From NCBI GenBank assembly GCA_020435885.1, contig JAGQYU010000245.1:1-11670 (forward strand): a DNA stretch of 11,670 bases, written 5' to 3'. The DNA is from Flavobacteriaceae bacterium (GTDB lineage Bacteria; Bacteroidota; Bacteroidia; Flavobacteriales; Flavobacteriaceae). How positions within the stretch are numbered: position 1 is the stretch's first letter; each line of letters begins with the position of its first letter. Of the stretch, positions 1-7,140 are shown piece by piece. The position numbers and the translations under genes were made by a program. The notes under the pieces were generated by a model. It was not told the DNA's origin, did not search any database, and saw nothing but the letters and a program-made list of their open reading frames with translations.

Positions 1-75
1 GTCGGGATGACTGGATTCGAACCAGCGACCCCTAGCACCCCATGCTAGTACGCTACCAGGCTGCGCTACATCCCG
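1..75 (-). tRNA. tRNA-Pro (anticodon GGG)
   Basis: Read on the minus strand, the sequence folds into a full cloverleaf. The acceptor stem CGGGATG (69-75) pairs with CATCCCG (3-9). The anticodon stem CTAGC/GCTAG (44-48 with 32-36) encloses the loop ATGGGGT (37-43), which puts anticodon GGG at 39-41. The T arm is GCTGG-TTCGAAT-CCAGT (10-26). The C1-G72 first pair and A discriminator (position 2) are typical of bacterial proline tRNAs. It should decode CCC and CCU. Only one base lies beyond the discriminator, so whether the 3' CCA is encoded cannot be judged. A promoter-like sequence lies just upstream (86-118), so the gene is probably transcribed on its own, away from the DUF2911 genes. Confidence 0.96.
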
Positions 76-85
76 AAAATTTTTG

Positions 86-118
86 CAATATTAGGTAATC
101 AAACTATTCTATACAACC
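86..118 (-). promoter_or_regulatory. Putative promoter of tRNA-Pro
   Basis: On the minus strand, GGTTG (114-118) is followed by 20 bases and then TAATATTG (86-93). This matches the Bacteroidota pattern TTG-N17-23-TAnnTTTG with one mismatch in the -7 element. The -7 element ends about 10 bases before the tRNA 5' end, giving the very short leader expected of a tRNA promoter. The call rests on sequence pattern alone. Confidence 0.5.
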
Positions 119-128
119 TTTTCTATGT

Positions 129-163
129 AAAAAAAGCCACTATCTAAAATTATAGATAGCAGC
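129..163 (-). terminator. Rho-independent terminator of the DUF2911 gene pair
   Basis: On the minus strand an 11-base-pair stem (153-163 with 136-146, including two G-T pairs) closes a 6-base loop and is followed directly by seven T (129-135). It starts 24 bases after the stop codon of the DUF2911 lipoprotein gene and lies before the tRNA promoter, so it separates the two transcription units. On the plus strand the hairpin is followed only by a short TCTTTTA, so any bidirectional activity would be weaker. Confidence 0.85.
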
Positions 164-187
164 TCTTTTAATTGTAATAAAAATATT

Positions 188-685
188 TTATTTGTTGGTG
201 ATTGGAATACTAAGTCTTACTTTTTCCCAAGCAAAATCAATAGAGGTTTCACTTACAGAAAAATTCATTTGTTCAATATTTTTATCAACAAAAGTAGGAG
301 ATACATTTACACGAAGAGCATCTTCTTCTTGATTATACTTCATTGAACCCCAAGCGTCATTCTTTTTATTAAAAACGACTGTCCAGTCACCATTTTCATT
401 TGGAATGATAAAAAATCCATATTTAGCTGCTGGTAGATTATTACCATTGATAATAACATCTTTGCCAAAAGTAATAGTAGTATTTTCATTGGCTCCAGCT
501 CTCCATACTTTACCGTAAGGTACTAACTCACCCCATATAACTCGTCCTCTAACACTTGGTGCCCCATAATCAATATCAATTTTAACACCATCAATAATGC
601 CATTTGCTTGCATTCTTGGGCTTTTTTGAGCGCAGCTAATTGAGGTTATGGCAATAAATAATATAATCAGTTTTAAATTTTTCAT
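188..685 (-). CDS. DUF2911 domain lipoprotein
   Basis: A 165-residue protein with an N-terminal hydrophobic segment ending in the lipobox-like TSISC (Cys18), so it is probably exported and lipid-anchored. The DUF2911 core follows. Its signature is an aromatic-rich Y40-x-x-P-S-V-x-G-R segment, then LVPYGKVWRAGANENT (54-69) and TITFGKDVIING, ending in a C-terminal FAWEKVRLSIPI strand. The family is common in Bacteroidota and I know of no established biochemical function for it. It starts 12 bases after the larger DUF2911 gene and appears co-transcribed with it, with a hairpin terminator after its stop. The two proteins share 13 of 16 residues in the LVPYG...NT block, which points to an old duplication. 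Unlike its neighbour, it lacks a TPR-like tail. Confidence 0.88.
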   Translation of the reverse strand: MKNLKLIILFIAITSISCAQKSPRMQANGIIDGVKIDIDYGAPSVRGRVIWGELVPYGKVWRAGANENTTITFGKDVIINGNNLPAAKYGFFIIPNENGDWTVVFNKKNDAWGSMKYNQEEDALRVNVSPTFVDKNIEQMNFSVSETSIDFAWEKVRLSIPITNK

Positions 686-697
686 AAGTTAATTAGT

Positions 698-1537
698 TTA
701 TTTAGACCACTCAGCTATAGACTCTTCATTCATCTTAATGTAAGGAGCATAATTTGCTTTCTTAGCAGATTCCAGTGATTTTTTTGCTGCTTCAATGGCC
801 GCTTTTTTATCTCCCATAGCTGCATGGATCAATGATTTTTCTCTCATCATCCAAAAAGCTTCTTTATTCAATTCAGTTGCTTTGGTTACCCAAGTTAAGG
901 CTTGTTTAAGGTCTTTACCTGAATTTCTATAATAAACAGCAGCGTTGAAATAATCATTAGCAGTTGGGCCTCCCATAACAGCAACGATACTTTCCGTTGC
1001 AATTTTATCGGTTGGTACATTGAATTTTACGCCTACGTAAGCATTTTCCCAAAGCATTCCCAAAACGGCAGAATTATCTTTAAGATCATCTATTGTCATA
1101 GTAAATGTTTCGATAGGCATTGGCATTTCTTCTACCTTAGCAGAAGTTTTTAAGGCCACTTTACTATCATCCCATTTTTGAGGATTTCCCCAGTTGTTGG
1201 TATCAGTATAGAAGTAAACATCCCATGTTTGGGCAGCAGGCTTTGTATAAAGTGCATAGGTGCCTTTTTTTAGCGTGTCTCCGGCAATGATAATATCAGT
1301 TCCAAAAGTAACTTTTGTATTGGCATTTGCGCCAGTTCTCCAAACTTCGCCGTAAGGGACAAGATCGCCAAATACTTTTCTTCCTTTCATGGAAGGGCGA
1401 GAATATTCAACAGTAACATCAGTTAATCCAACAACTTGTTTAAGTGTGGATGATGGGCTAGGAGCAGGCGTTTTAATTTGAGCCGTAGCAGTTAAAATTC
1501 CTGCAAAAAGTGATAAAAGAAATAATTTTTTAGGCAT
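698..1537 (-). CDS. Secreted DUF2911 protein with TPR-like C-terminus
   Basis: A 279-residue protein with a signal peptide (MPKKLFLLSLFAGILTATAQ, probable cleavage near residues 18-20, no lipobox cysteine). The DUF2911 core spans roughly residues 30-175, with Y45-S-R-P-S-M-K-G-R and LVPYGEVWRTGANANT (59-74). The last about 90 residues (192-279) form helical pairs resembling tetratricopeptide units: NAAVYYRNSGKDLKQALTWV, then AFWMMREKSLIHAAMGDKKA, then AKKSLESAKKA. This architecture (DUF2911 plus helical tail) is familiar in Bacteroidota, and the function is unknown. The tail suggests protein binding, which is inference. The ATG start is followed directly by the signal peptide. A promoter-like sequence lies 31 bases upstream, so this gene probably begins a two-gene transcript separate from gldG. 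Confidence 0.88.
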   Translation of the reverse strand: MPKKLFLLSLFAGILTATAQIKTPAPSPSSTLKQVVGLTDVTVEYSRPSMKGRKVFGDLVPYGEVWRTGANANTKVTFGTDIIIAGDTLKKGTYALYTKPAAQTWDVYFYTDTNNWGNPQKWDDSKVALKTSAKVEEMPMPIETFTMTIDDLKDNSAVLGMLWENAYVGVKFNVPTDKIATESIVAVMGGPTANDYFNAAVYYRNSGKDLKQALTWVTKATELNKEAFWMMREKSLIHAAMGDKKAAIEAAKKSLESAKKANYAPYIKMNEESIAEWSK

Positions 1538-1567
1538 GATTATTAAATTTAAAGTTTCAGTATATCG

Positions 1568-1597
1568 TAAATATACTAAAGTTACCTACCTACAAAA
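1568..1597 (-). promoter_or_regulatory. Putative promoter of the DUF2911 gene pair
   Basis: In the 76-base gap after gldG, the minus strand reads TTTTG (1593-1597), 17 bases, then TATATTTA (1568-1575). This matches TTG-N17-23-TAnnTTTG except for the final base. It lies 30 bases before the ATG of the TPR-tailed DUF2911 gene. No hairpin terminator is visible between gldG and this site, so read-through from the gldFG transcript remains possible. Confidence 0.45.
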
Positions 1598-1613
1598 TTT
1601 CTTTAACGTAATT

Positions 1614-3254
1614 TTAACTATATTTTCTTTTACGGATAAAAGTGTAGATAATACCAAAAATAGCCAATAAAGCTAAAGGGATGGCTACATTTATGGTTTG
1701 CCAAAAAGTCCTTTCATTATAGGCTTTTTGCTTATCTAAGAACTTTAAGTGGATGGTTTTTGAGCGAAGTTGTAAAAGACCTGTATCATCTAACATGTAG
1801 TTAATAGCATTCATCAAAAAATCCGCATTTCCATAACGAATATTGGTCCATTTATCGACACCGAGTTGTAAAGGTTGCCCTTGATAAACTTCATTGGCAA
1901 TAACATCGCCATCAGCAATTACAATCATTTTGTTATCACTACTTTTCTCTTTGTAGATGGGAGTTTCAAATGGTTTAACTCTATTATTGTATGCAGAGGT
2001 GAATGCGCCTTCCAAAAGTACTCCAAGTATTTGATTTCCAATATTATAATCTTCTTGAGAAGGTTTTTTAGCAACTTCTTCCAATGAAATAATAAAAGGA
2101 GTACCCACTGCTTTAGAAACTTCTGAGCTTTGTAATAAAACAGTTTTCTTAATACCGTTCTTCAACGTGTCTATAGAATTGGCAAATTTTAAATTAACCC
2201 TATCAATATTTTTAGTGATAGGATGATTATTTTGCGAAGTTACAAGAGGATAATACGGCCATAAAAAATCTTGATACTGGGCTTTATCTCCAACATTTCC
2301 GGAGGCTAAACGGATCATTGAACTGTAAGCATCGCGTACAATAGTGTAATTTATTCTAACACCATAGCTGAATAATTGATCGGTTAAATTTAGGTCTTTG
2401 TTTATTACAACAGATTGCCCTGATTGCATTAAACTATCCAGTTCTGCTGTAACATTATCAATCAGCCATAGAGTTTTACCACCGTTTGTAATGTATTGAT
2501 CTAGTGTAAATTTTTCAGCTTCAGAAAATTTTTCGGTAGGTTTAGCTATGATGGTTAAATTATAATCGGTTAGCTGTTCTAACGTTTTTTGCGGATGTAC
2601 GTTTACAGAATCTAACGTAAAGGGTGCTAAGATGTAATATTGTCTCAGGTTTAGCAAAAATCCGGCAAGGTAAATATCTTCTAACTCGCCATTGCCTTTT
2701 AAAATGGCTATTTTTTGTTTTGTTTCTGAAGTCACTTTATGGATGGCATCAGAAAAAGCATATTCTAGATTTTGAATAGAATTCTGTAATTGTTCTTCTT
2801 GAGAACCTGTTGTTTGTGAGGCGAGTAACGAGATATTCTCTTTCTTGTCTTTATATTCAATGGTAGCCCATGGGAAAATAACGGCTTCGGACACTTTACC
2901 ACCTTCTTGTACCGATAAGCGGCTAGGCTCAAGCCCTTCTTTTATTAAACTTTCAGCATCATCAATTGGATCAATAAATCTAAACTTGATGTTAGAATTG
3001 ATGGCACTTAGTTCCTCAAGGTGCTGCTTAGTTTCAATTTGTAATCTCTTAAATTCTGCTGGAAAATCACCTTCAAGATATACATTAACAAAAGCAGTTT
3101 CTTGTAAGTTTTTTACAATGTTTTCAGTGGTTTTTGAGAGCGTATATCTTTTATCTGACGTAAGATCAAAACGTTTGTATAGTTTTGATGCTACAAAATT
3201 AATAGCTACTAACGCTATAAAAACTAAGACGATATGAATACCAGTTCTTTTCAT
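1614..3254 (-). CDS. gldG: Gliding motility ABC transporter auxiliary protein GldG
   Basis: A 546-residue protein with the GldG layout. An N-terminal membrane helix (about residues 7-24) is followed by the characteristic KLYKRFDLTSDKRYTLS segment (25-40). A large extracytoplasmic region of the ABC-transporter auxiliary type comes next, with the strand segments TLWLIDNV and MIVIADGD and the helix GNADFLMNAINYML. A single C-terminal membrane helix (about 522-539) ends in the basic tail RKRKYS. In Flavobacterium johnsoniae GldG works with GldF and the ATPase GldA, and mutants cannot glide. Its precise transport substrate is unsettled. Its start overlaps the gldF stop by 4 bases, indicating translational coupling. 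Length and organisation fit the family, with no sign of damage. No gldA is present here, as is usual since it is often unlinked. Confidence 0.93.
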   Translation of the reverse strand: MKRTGIHIVLVFIALVAINFVASKLYKRFDLTSDKRYTLSKTTENIVKNLQETAFVNVYLEGDFPAEFKRLQIETKQHLEELSAINSNIKFRFIDPIDDAESLIKEGLEPSRLSVQEGGKVSEAVIFPWATIEYKDKKENISLLASQTTGSQEEQLQNSIQNLEYAFSDAIHKVTSETKQKIAILKGNGELEDIYLAGFLLNLRQYYILAPFTLDSVNVHPQKTLEQLTDYNLTIIAKPTEKFSEAEKFTLDQYITNGGKTLWLIDNVTAELDSLMQSGQSVVINKDLNLTDQLFSYGVRINYTIVRDAYSSMIRLASGNVGDKAQYQDFLWPYYPLVTSQNNHPITKNIDRVNLKFANSIDTLKNGIKKTVLLQSSEVSKAVGTPFIISLEEVAKKPSQEDYNIGNQILGVLLEGAFTSAYNNRVKPFETPIYKEKSSDNKMIVIADGDVIANEVYQGQPLQLGVDKWTNIRYGNADFLMNAINYMLDDTGLLQLRSKTIHLKFLDKQKAYNERTFWQTINVAIPLALLAIFGIIYTFIRKRKYS

Positions 3255-3964
3255 TCTGCAGCTAATTTTAGATTGGTTAAGAATAAAAAGAACAGTGTAA
3301 CGGATACAAAGTAGATAACATCTCTGGTGTCTATTACGCCACGGCTGATGCTTTTAAAATGATCGTTCATTCCGAAACTTCTCAATGATTCAGAAATACC
3401 CATATCAGCCAATGCTTCAAATCCGTAAAAGAGAAAAAAACAAATAGCTGCCGCAATGATAAATGCAACTATCTGATTATTTGAAAAAGTCGAAGTATAA
3501 ATACCAACTGAGGTATAAGCACTTGCTAAAAATAACAGTCCTAAATAGGAACCAATGGTGCTTCCGGTATCTAAATTACCTATAGGATTTCCTAATTTAT
3601 AAACGCTGAATACATATATTAAGGTAGGAATCAGTGCCAAAATTATCAGTACTAATGCCCCAACATATTTTCCAAAAACGATTTGCCAATTACTTAAAGG
3701 TTTTGTTTTTAATATCTCTATAGTTCCTAATCTAAATTCATCAGAAAAACTACGCATGGTAATTGCCGGAATTAAGAACAAAAACAACCAAGGACTTATA
3801 AAAAAGAAGCTGGTAAGATCTGCAAAACCTGCGTTTAAAATATTATAATCATCATTAAAGATCCATAGAAAAAGACCATTTACTATTAAGAAAACAGCAA
3901 TGACCAAATAACCTATTGGTGTAGCAAAAAAGGAGTTGAGTTCTTTTTTAAGTATTGCAAGCAT
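3251..3964 (-). CDS. gldF: Gliding motility ABC transporter permease GldF
   Basis: A 237-residue ABC-2 type membrane protein with about six hydrophobic segments (roughly 17-36, 53-70, 101-120, 138-158, 165-182 and 215-233). It has the family's RSFSDEFRLGTIEILKTKPL loop (71-90), which follows the second helix and is typical of ABC-2 permeases, and the FGMNDHFKSISRGVID segment (197-212) before the last helix. In gliding flavobacteria GldF is the membrane domain of the GldA-GldF-GldG complex. The gene begins 16 bases after the ABM-like gene and overlaps gldG by 4 bases, so it belongs to the same transcript. The adjacent gldG makes the assignment much firmer than the permease fold alone. Confidence 0.93.
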   Translation of the reverse strand: MLAILKKELNSFFATPIGYLVIAVFLIVNGLFLWIFNDDYNILNAGFADLTSFFFISPWLFLFLIPAITMRSFSDEFRLGTIEILKTKPLSNWQIVFGKYVGALVLIILALIPTLIYVFSVYKLGNPIGNLDTGSTIGSYLGLLFLASAYTSVGIYTSTFSNNQIVAFIIAAAICFFLFYGFEALADMGISESLRSFGMNDHFKSISRGVIDTRDVIYFVSVTLFFLFLTNLKLAAE

Positions 3965-3980
3965 TTAATTCCTTTAAATT

Positions 3981-4274
3981 TTATAATGATTCAACTTTAT
4001 CAACACTCCAAGCCTCAGGTTTACCGTCAAAAAGTACTTTTGTTTTACCCCAAACGCTTTTGAAAAGCTCTGAATTTCTGTAATTTTCAAGATCCTTTTC
4101 TGTATCCCAATAACTATAGGTAAAAAAAGTTGAAACATTTTGTTTATCTCTATATAGTTCTAATAAATTACATCCGTTAACTGCTCTTATGTTGTGTTTA
4201 TTTTCATTGAAGTTAGCCAAAAATTCAGCTACTTTATCTTCTTTAAAAGTCATTTTAACAATTCGTATAAACAT
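3981..4274 (-). CDS. ABM-fold (antibiotic biosynthesis monooxygenase-like) protein
   Basis: A 97-residue single-domain protein with the dimeric ferredoxin-like pattern of the ABM superfamily. It opens with a strand (FIRIVKMTF), then a helix (KVAEFLANFNENKHNIRAV), GCNLLELYRD, TFFTYSYWDTEKDLENYRNS (49-68), FKSVWGKTKVLFDGKPEAWSVDKV. The W-x-x-x-x-x-L-x-x-Y-R-x-S block and the ending with AWS are typical of small stress-type quinol monooxygenase homologues. Family members act on quinols, haem or polyketides, or have no known activity, so no substrate can be assigned. Its ATG comes one base after the stop of the SAM hydrolase-like gene, and gldF follows 16 bases later, so co-transcription is very likely. 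No signal peptide is present, so it should be cytoplasmic. Confidence 0.8.
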   Translation of the reverse strand: MFIRIVKMTFKEDKVAEFLANFNENKHNIRAVNGCNLLELYRDKQNVSTFFTYSYWDTEKDLENYRNSELFKSVWGKTKVLFDGKPEAWSVDKVESL

Positions 4275-4275
4275 G

Positions 4276-5106
4276 TTAATAAAATCTAACGGTTATGGTA
4301 TCTCTATAATTCAACCCTAACAAAGTACTGGCACCACCTACGGTTTTCAAATTACTTCTGTAAATAGCAATCTGTAAAAACTCAGCTGAATTAAAAATTG
4401 CCAGTCTTTTGCCATCATCTTGCCTGTTTTCTGAAGGGATACTATAATTAACTATTTCGTTGTATTTATTTAGAACTTTGTCAAATATATAGTTTCTGGC
4501 TATAACTTCAAACTTTCGGCCTTTGCCAACATCATTGAACAGTTTTTTGGTAATATTACTGATTACATTTCCGTAATTATCAATATAAATAACACTACCA
4601 ATAATTTTATTCTTTTCATCGTTTATAGATGGAAGCACTTCCGTAATCTTCTTGTAATCGGTTATTTGCTTTCCTATAACTTCCAACGTACCTCCTCGCA
4701 AAATATGGCAGGCTACCTTTACAAAAACATCCAACACATTGAAATTACTTATAATAGCATTGTGTATGGTTATTTCGACAATCTTCTCCGGTTTTATTTC
4801 AGAGGCAATCATAGAAATAATGCCATTATCCGGGCAAATAAAATAATGCCCATCCAGCTCAATGGCAATTTGTTTATTTTCTATACTGAGTTCTGAATCA
4901 ACGCCAACAATATGAACGCTTCCTTTAGGGAAACTTTTATAGGCGTTTCTTAAAATATAGGCAGTTTCGGTAATGTTAAAAGGAGAAATTTGATGCGAAA
5001 TATCCACAACCTTAGCATCGGCAAATTCACTGTAAATGGCACCTTTAATGGCTCCAACAAAATGATCTTTGGTTCCGAAATCTGTTGTTAAAGTTATTAA
5101 AGGCAT
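4276..5106 (-). CDS. SAM hydrolase / SAM hydroxide adenosyltransferase family protein (DUF62)
   Basis: A 276-residue protein of the family that includes the fluorinase, chlorinase and SAM hydroxide adenosyltransferases. The N-terminal domain starts with ITLTTDFGTKDHFVGAIKG (4-22), continues with VVDISHQISPFNI (33-45) and VHIVGVDSE (64-72), then HYFICPDNGIIS (87-98). The C-terminal beta domain has the GSVIYIDNYGNVISNI block (170-185) and AIFNSAEFLQIAI. Family enzymes attack SAM at C5' with hydroxide or halide. The Asp of the hydroxide-type Asp-Arg-His triad seems present (Asp70). By my hand alignment the Arg position is Asn77, and the His in the usual FHGRD segment is Asn123 (FNVLD). Activity is therefore uncertain. 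It is the first gene of the cluster leading into gldF-gldG. Confidence 0.85.
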   Translation of the reverse strand: MPLITLTTDFGTKDHFVGAIKGAIYSEFADAKVVDISHQISPFNITETAYILRNAYKSFPKGSVHIVGVDSELSIENKQIAIELDGHYFICPDNGIISMIASEIKPEKIVEITIHNAIISNFNVLDVFVKVACHILRGGTLEVIGKQITDYKKITEVLPSINDEKNKIIGSVIYIDNYGNVISNITKKLFNDVGKGRKFEVIARNYIFDKVLNKYNEIVNYSIPSENRQDDGKRLAIFNSAEFLQIAIYRSNLKTVGGASTLLGLNYRDTITVRFY

Positions 5107-5158
5107 TTGTTAACTTTTTCTTTATGAAAAAGGAATTTTAATTAGTAAATTTGTTATG

Positions 5159-5166
5159 CAAATCTA
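5159..5166 (-). promoter_or_regulatory. Putative -7 element for the SAM hydrolase-gldFG cluster
   Basis: The minus strand reads TAGATTTG, a perfect match to the Bacteroidota -7 element TAnnTTTG, 52 bases upstream of the ATG of the SAM hydrolase-like gene. No clear TTG is found at the matching -33 distance, so the call depends on this element alone. The rest of the 133-base divergent region (5107-5239) is very AT-rich and holds no recognisable RNA or gene. A convincing plus-strand promoter for phoH was not found there. Confidence 0.4.
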
Positions 5167-5239
5167 CATAATTATAGATTATTACTAAGTACTTTAATAA
5201 TGAGTTTTTAAAATATAATAAACATTAAACTAATTCCAT

Positions 5240-6184
5240 TTGAACGAACGAATTATTGAACTGACAGAGATAAACCCAAAAGACTTTTTTGGTACTCATA
5301 ATAGCAATATTGAGCAACTCAAAAAATACTTCCCAAAAATTAAAGTAGTTGCCAGAGGTAATAAGATAAAAATTTACGGAGAAAAAGAATTACTCGACGA
5401 GTTTGAAAAACGGTTAGAAATGCTGGTGAACCATTTTAACAGATACAATAAATTGGATGAGAACAGTATAGAACGTATTCTGTCATCAGAAGTGAATGAA
5501 ACTGCTTCTCAAACTTTTGATGAGATTTTGGTTCATGGTGTTAATGGAAAATTGATTAAGGCACAAACCTTTAATCAGCGCAAAATGGTTGATGCTATTA
5601 GAGTTAATGATATGTTATTTGCTGTTGGCCCTGCCGGAACAGGAAAAACATATACAGCAGTAGCTCTGGCAGTTAGAGCATTGAAAGACAAAGAAGTACG
5701 AAGAATAATTTTAACCAGACCAGCTGTAGAATCAGGAGAAAATTTAGGTTTTTTACCGGGTGATCTTAAAGAAAAATTAGACCCTTATATGCAACCTTTA
5801 TATGACGCTTTGAGAGATATGATTCCTTTTGAAAAGTTAGAATCTTATTTGGAGAGTGGTATCATTCAAATTGCTCCTCTGGCATTTATGCGAGGCAGAA
5901 CGTTGGATAATGCTTTTGTAATACTAGATGAAGCTCAAAATACCACCCATGCGCAGATGAAAATGTTCCTTACGCGTATGGGTAAACATGCTAAGTTCAT
6001 CATTACAGGTGACCCGGGACAGATTGATCTTCCCAAAAAGCAGATATCAGGATTAAAAGAAGCATTACTGGCTTTAAAGGATATTGATGGTATTGAAATG
6101 ATCTATTTAGACGATAAAGATGTTATCCGCCACAGATTGGTAAAAGCCATTATTGCTGCATTTAAAAGTATAGAGACAGAATAA
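5240..6184 (+). CDS. PhoH family ATPase (PhoH/Ybez type)
   Basis: A 314-residue protein. The N-terminal region to about residue 70 has the KH-like pattern of PhoL/YbeZ proteins (FPKIKVVARGNKIKIYGEKELLDEFEKRL). The P-loop ATPase domain follows, with Walker A GPAGTGKT (130-137), ILTRPAVESGENLGFLPGD (157-175), Walker B VILDEAQN (227-234) and the sensor-like ITGDPGQIDLP (255-264). Homologues are linked to RNA metabolism and ribosome maturation together with YbeY, though the exact role is unsettled. The start is TTG. An in-frame TAA lies only two codons earlier (5231-5233), and the next internal Met is residue 61, after the conserved N-terminus. It leads an operon with purC, whose ATG comes five bases after the phoH stop. 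Confidence 0.94.
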   Translation: MNERIIELTEINPKDFFGTHNSNIEQLKKYFPKIKVVARGNKIKIYGEKELLDEFEKRLEMLVNHFNRYNKLDENSIERILSSEVNETASQTFDEILVHGVNGKLIKAQTFNQRKMVDAIRVNDMLFAVGPAGTGKTYTAVALAVRALKDKEVRRIILTRPAVESGENLGFLPGDLKEKLDPYMQPLYDALRDMIPFEKLESYLESGIIQIAPLAFMRGRTLDNAFVILDEAQNTTHAQMKMFLTRMGKHAKFIITGDPGQIDLPKKQISGLKEALLALKDIDGIEMIYLDDKDVIRHRLVKAIIAAFKSIETE

Positions 6185-6189
6185 AAATA

Positions 6190-7140
6190 ATGAATACAAT
6201 CAACAAAACTAATTTCAATTTCCCTAACCAAAAATCGGTTTATAGAGGAAAAGTACGTGAAGTTTACAATATTAATAATGAGTTTTTGGTAATGATAGCT
6301 ACTGACAGGCTTTCTGCCTTTGATGTAATTATGCCACGACAAATTCCGTACAAAGGGCAGATTTTAAATCAGATAGCTACCAAAATGATGAATGATACCA
6401 AAGATATTGTTCCTAATTGGATTATGGCTACGCCAGATCCTAATGTGGCAGTAGGTCATTTATGTACACCTTTTAAGGTAGAAATGGTTATTAGAGGCTA
6501 CCTCTCCGGCCATGCAGGGAGAGAATATAAAGATGGTAAACGTACCTTATGTGGGGTTCCACTTCCTGATGGTATGAAAGAAAATGATAAATTTCCTGAG
6601 CCTATCATCACACCTTCTACAAAAGCAGATAATGGTGCCCATGATGAAGATATTTCCAGAGAAGATATCCTTAAAAAAGGAATAGTTTCCGAAGATGATT
6701 ATTTGATATTGGAAAAATATACAAGAGCATTATTTCAACGTGGGACTGAAATTGCGGCTAAACGAGGACTCATTTTAGTAGATACTAAGTACGAGTTTGG
6801 TAAAACCAATGATGGAAAAATAGTACTGATAGATGAAATCCATACTCCGGATTCTTCCAGATATTTCTATGCTGATGGTTATGAAGAAAGGCAGGCTAGA
6901 GGTGAAGCTCAAAAACAGCTTTCTAAAGAGTTTGTGCGCCAATGGCTGATTGCCAATGGTTTTCAAGGCAAAGAAGGACAGCAAATACCCAAAATGACAG
7001 ATGAAAAGATACTGGAAATATCAGACAGGTATATTGAATTGTACGAAAATATTACCGGAGAAAAATTTATAAAATCTGATACATCCAATATTCTTGAAAG
7101 AATTGAAAAGAATGTGTTGAATTTTTTAAGCAATCTATGA
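6190..7140 (+). CDS. purC: Phosphoribosylaminoimidazole-succinocarboxamide synthase (SAICAR synthetase)
   Basis: A 316-residue PurC. It joins CAIR with aspartate using ATP to form SAICAR in de novo purine synthesis, in the cytoplasm. Visible motifs include the N-terminal YRGKVREVY ATP-binding strand region (18-26), IATDRLSAFDVIMP (36-49), VEMVIRGYLSGHAGREYK (97-114), the signature LILVDTKYEFG (194-204), and DEIHTPDSSRYF (215-226). At about 316 residues it matches the longer form found in Bacteroidota and yeast rather than the roughly 240-residue form of E. coli. It sits five bases after phoH and its stop overlaps the start of the DUF2721 gene by 4 bases (ATGA), so the three genes appear to be one transcript. 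The ATG start is the first in-frame one and begins a family-typical N-terminus. Confidence 0.97.
   Translation: MNTINKTNFNFPNQKSVYRGKVREVYNINNEFLVMIATDRLSAFDVIMPRQIPYKGQILNQIATKMMNDTKDIVPNWIMATPDPNVAVGHLCTPFKVEMVIRGYLSGHAGREYKDGKRTLCGVPLPDGMKENDKFPEPIITPSTKADNGAHDEDISREDILKKGIVSEDDYLILEKYTRALFQRGTEIAAKRGLILVDTKYEFGKTNDGKIVLIDEIHTPDSSRYFYADGYEERQARGEAQKQLSKEFVRQWLIANGFQGKEGQQIPKMTDEKILEISDRYIELYENITGEKFIKSDTSNILERIEKNVLNFLSNL

Noticed and set aside
1..187. tRNA gene considered as an attachment site for an integrated element
   Set aside because: No integrase, no repeated tRNA 3' fragment and no foreign-looking genes are seen in the window. The DNA left of the tRNA 3' end is outside the window and cannot be judged.
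1875..2087. Plus-strand open frame of 70 codons, with similar ones at 4666-4896, 9987-10190, 10992-11207 and 11359-11568
   Set aside because: Each is antisense to a gene with better support. The one at 9987-10190 is Phe/Ser-rich simply because it is the reverse of Lys/Glu codons in the coiled-coil gene.
2845..3237. Plus-strand open frame of 130 codons
   Set aside because: It lies wholly antisense to gldG, which has a full family match there. The translation is Ser/Leu-rich with no recognisable domain, as expected of a shadow frame.
5150..5197. Possible plus-strand promoter for phoH (TTTG at 5150-5153 with TATAGATT at 5173-5180, or TACTTTAA at 5190-5197)
   Set aside because: The first pair has correct spacing but a poor -7 match, and the second has no -33 partner. 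Neither is good enough to list as a feature.
6103..6342. Minus-strand open frame across the phoH-purC junction, and another at 6775-6984
   Set aside because: Both oppose highly conserved coding sequence and show no domain or plausible start context.
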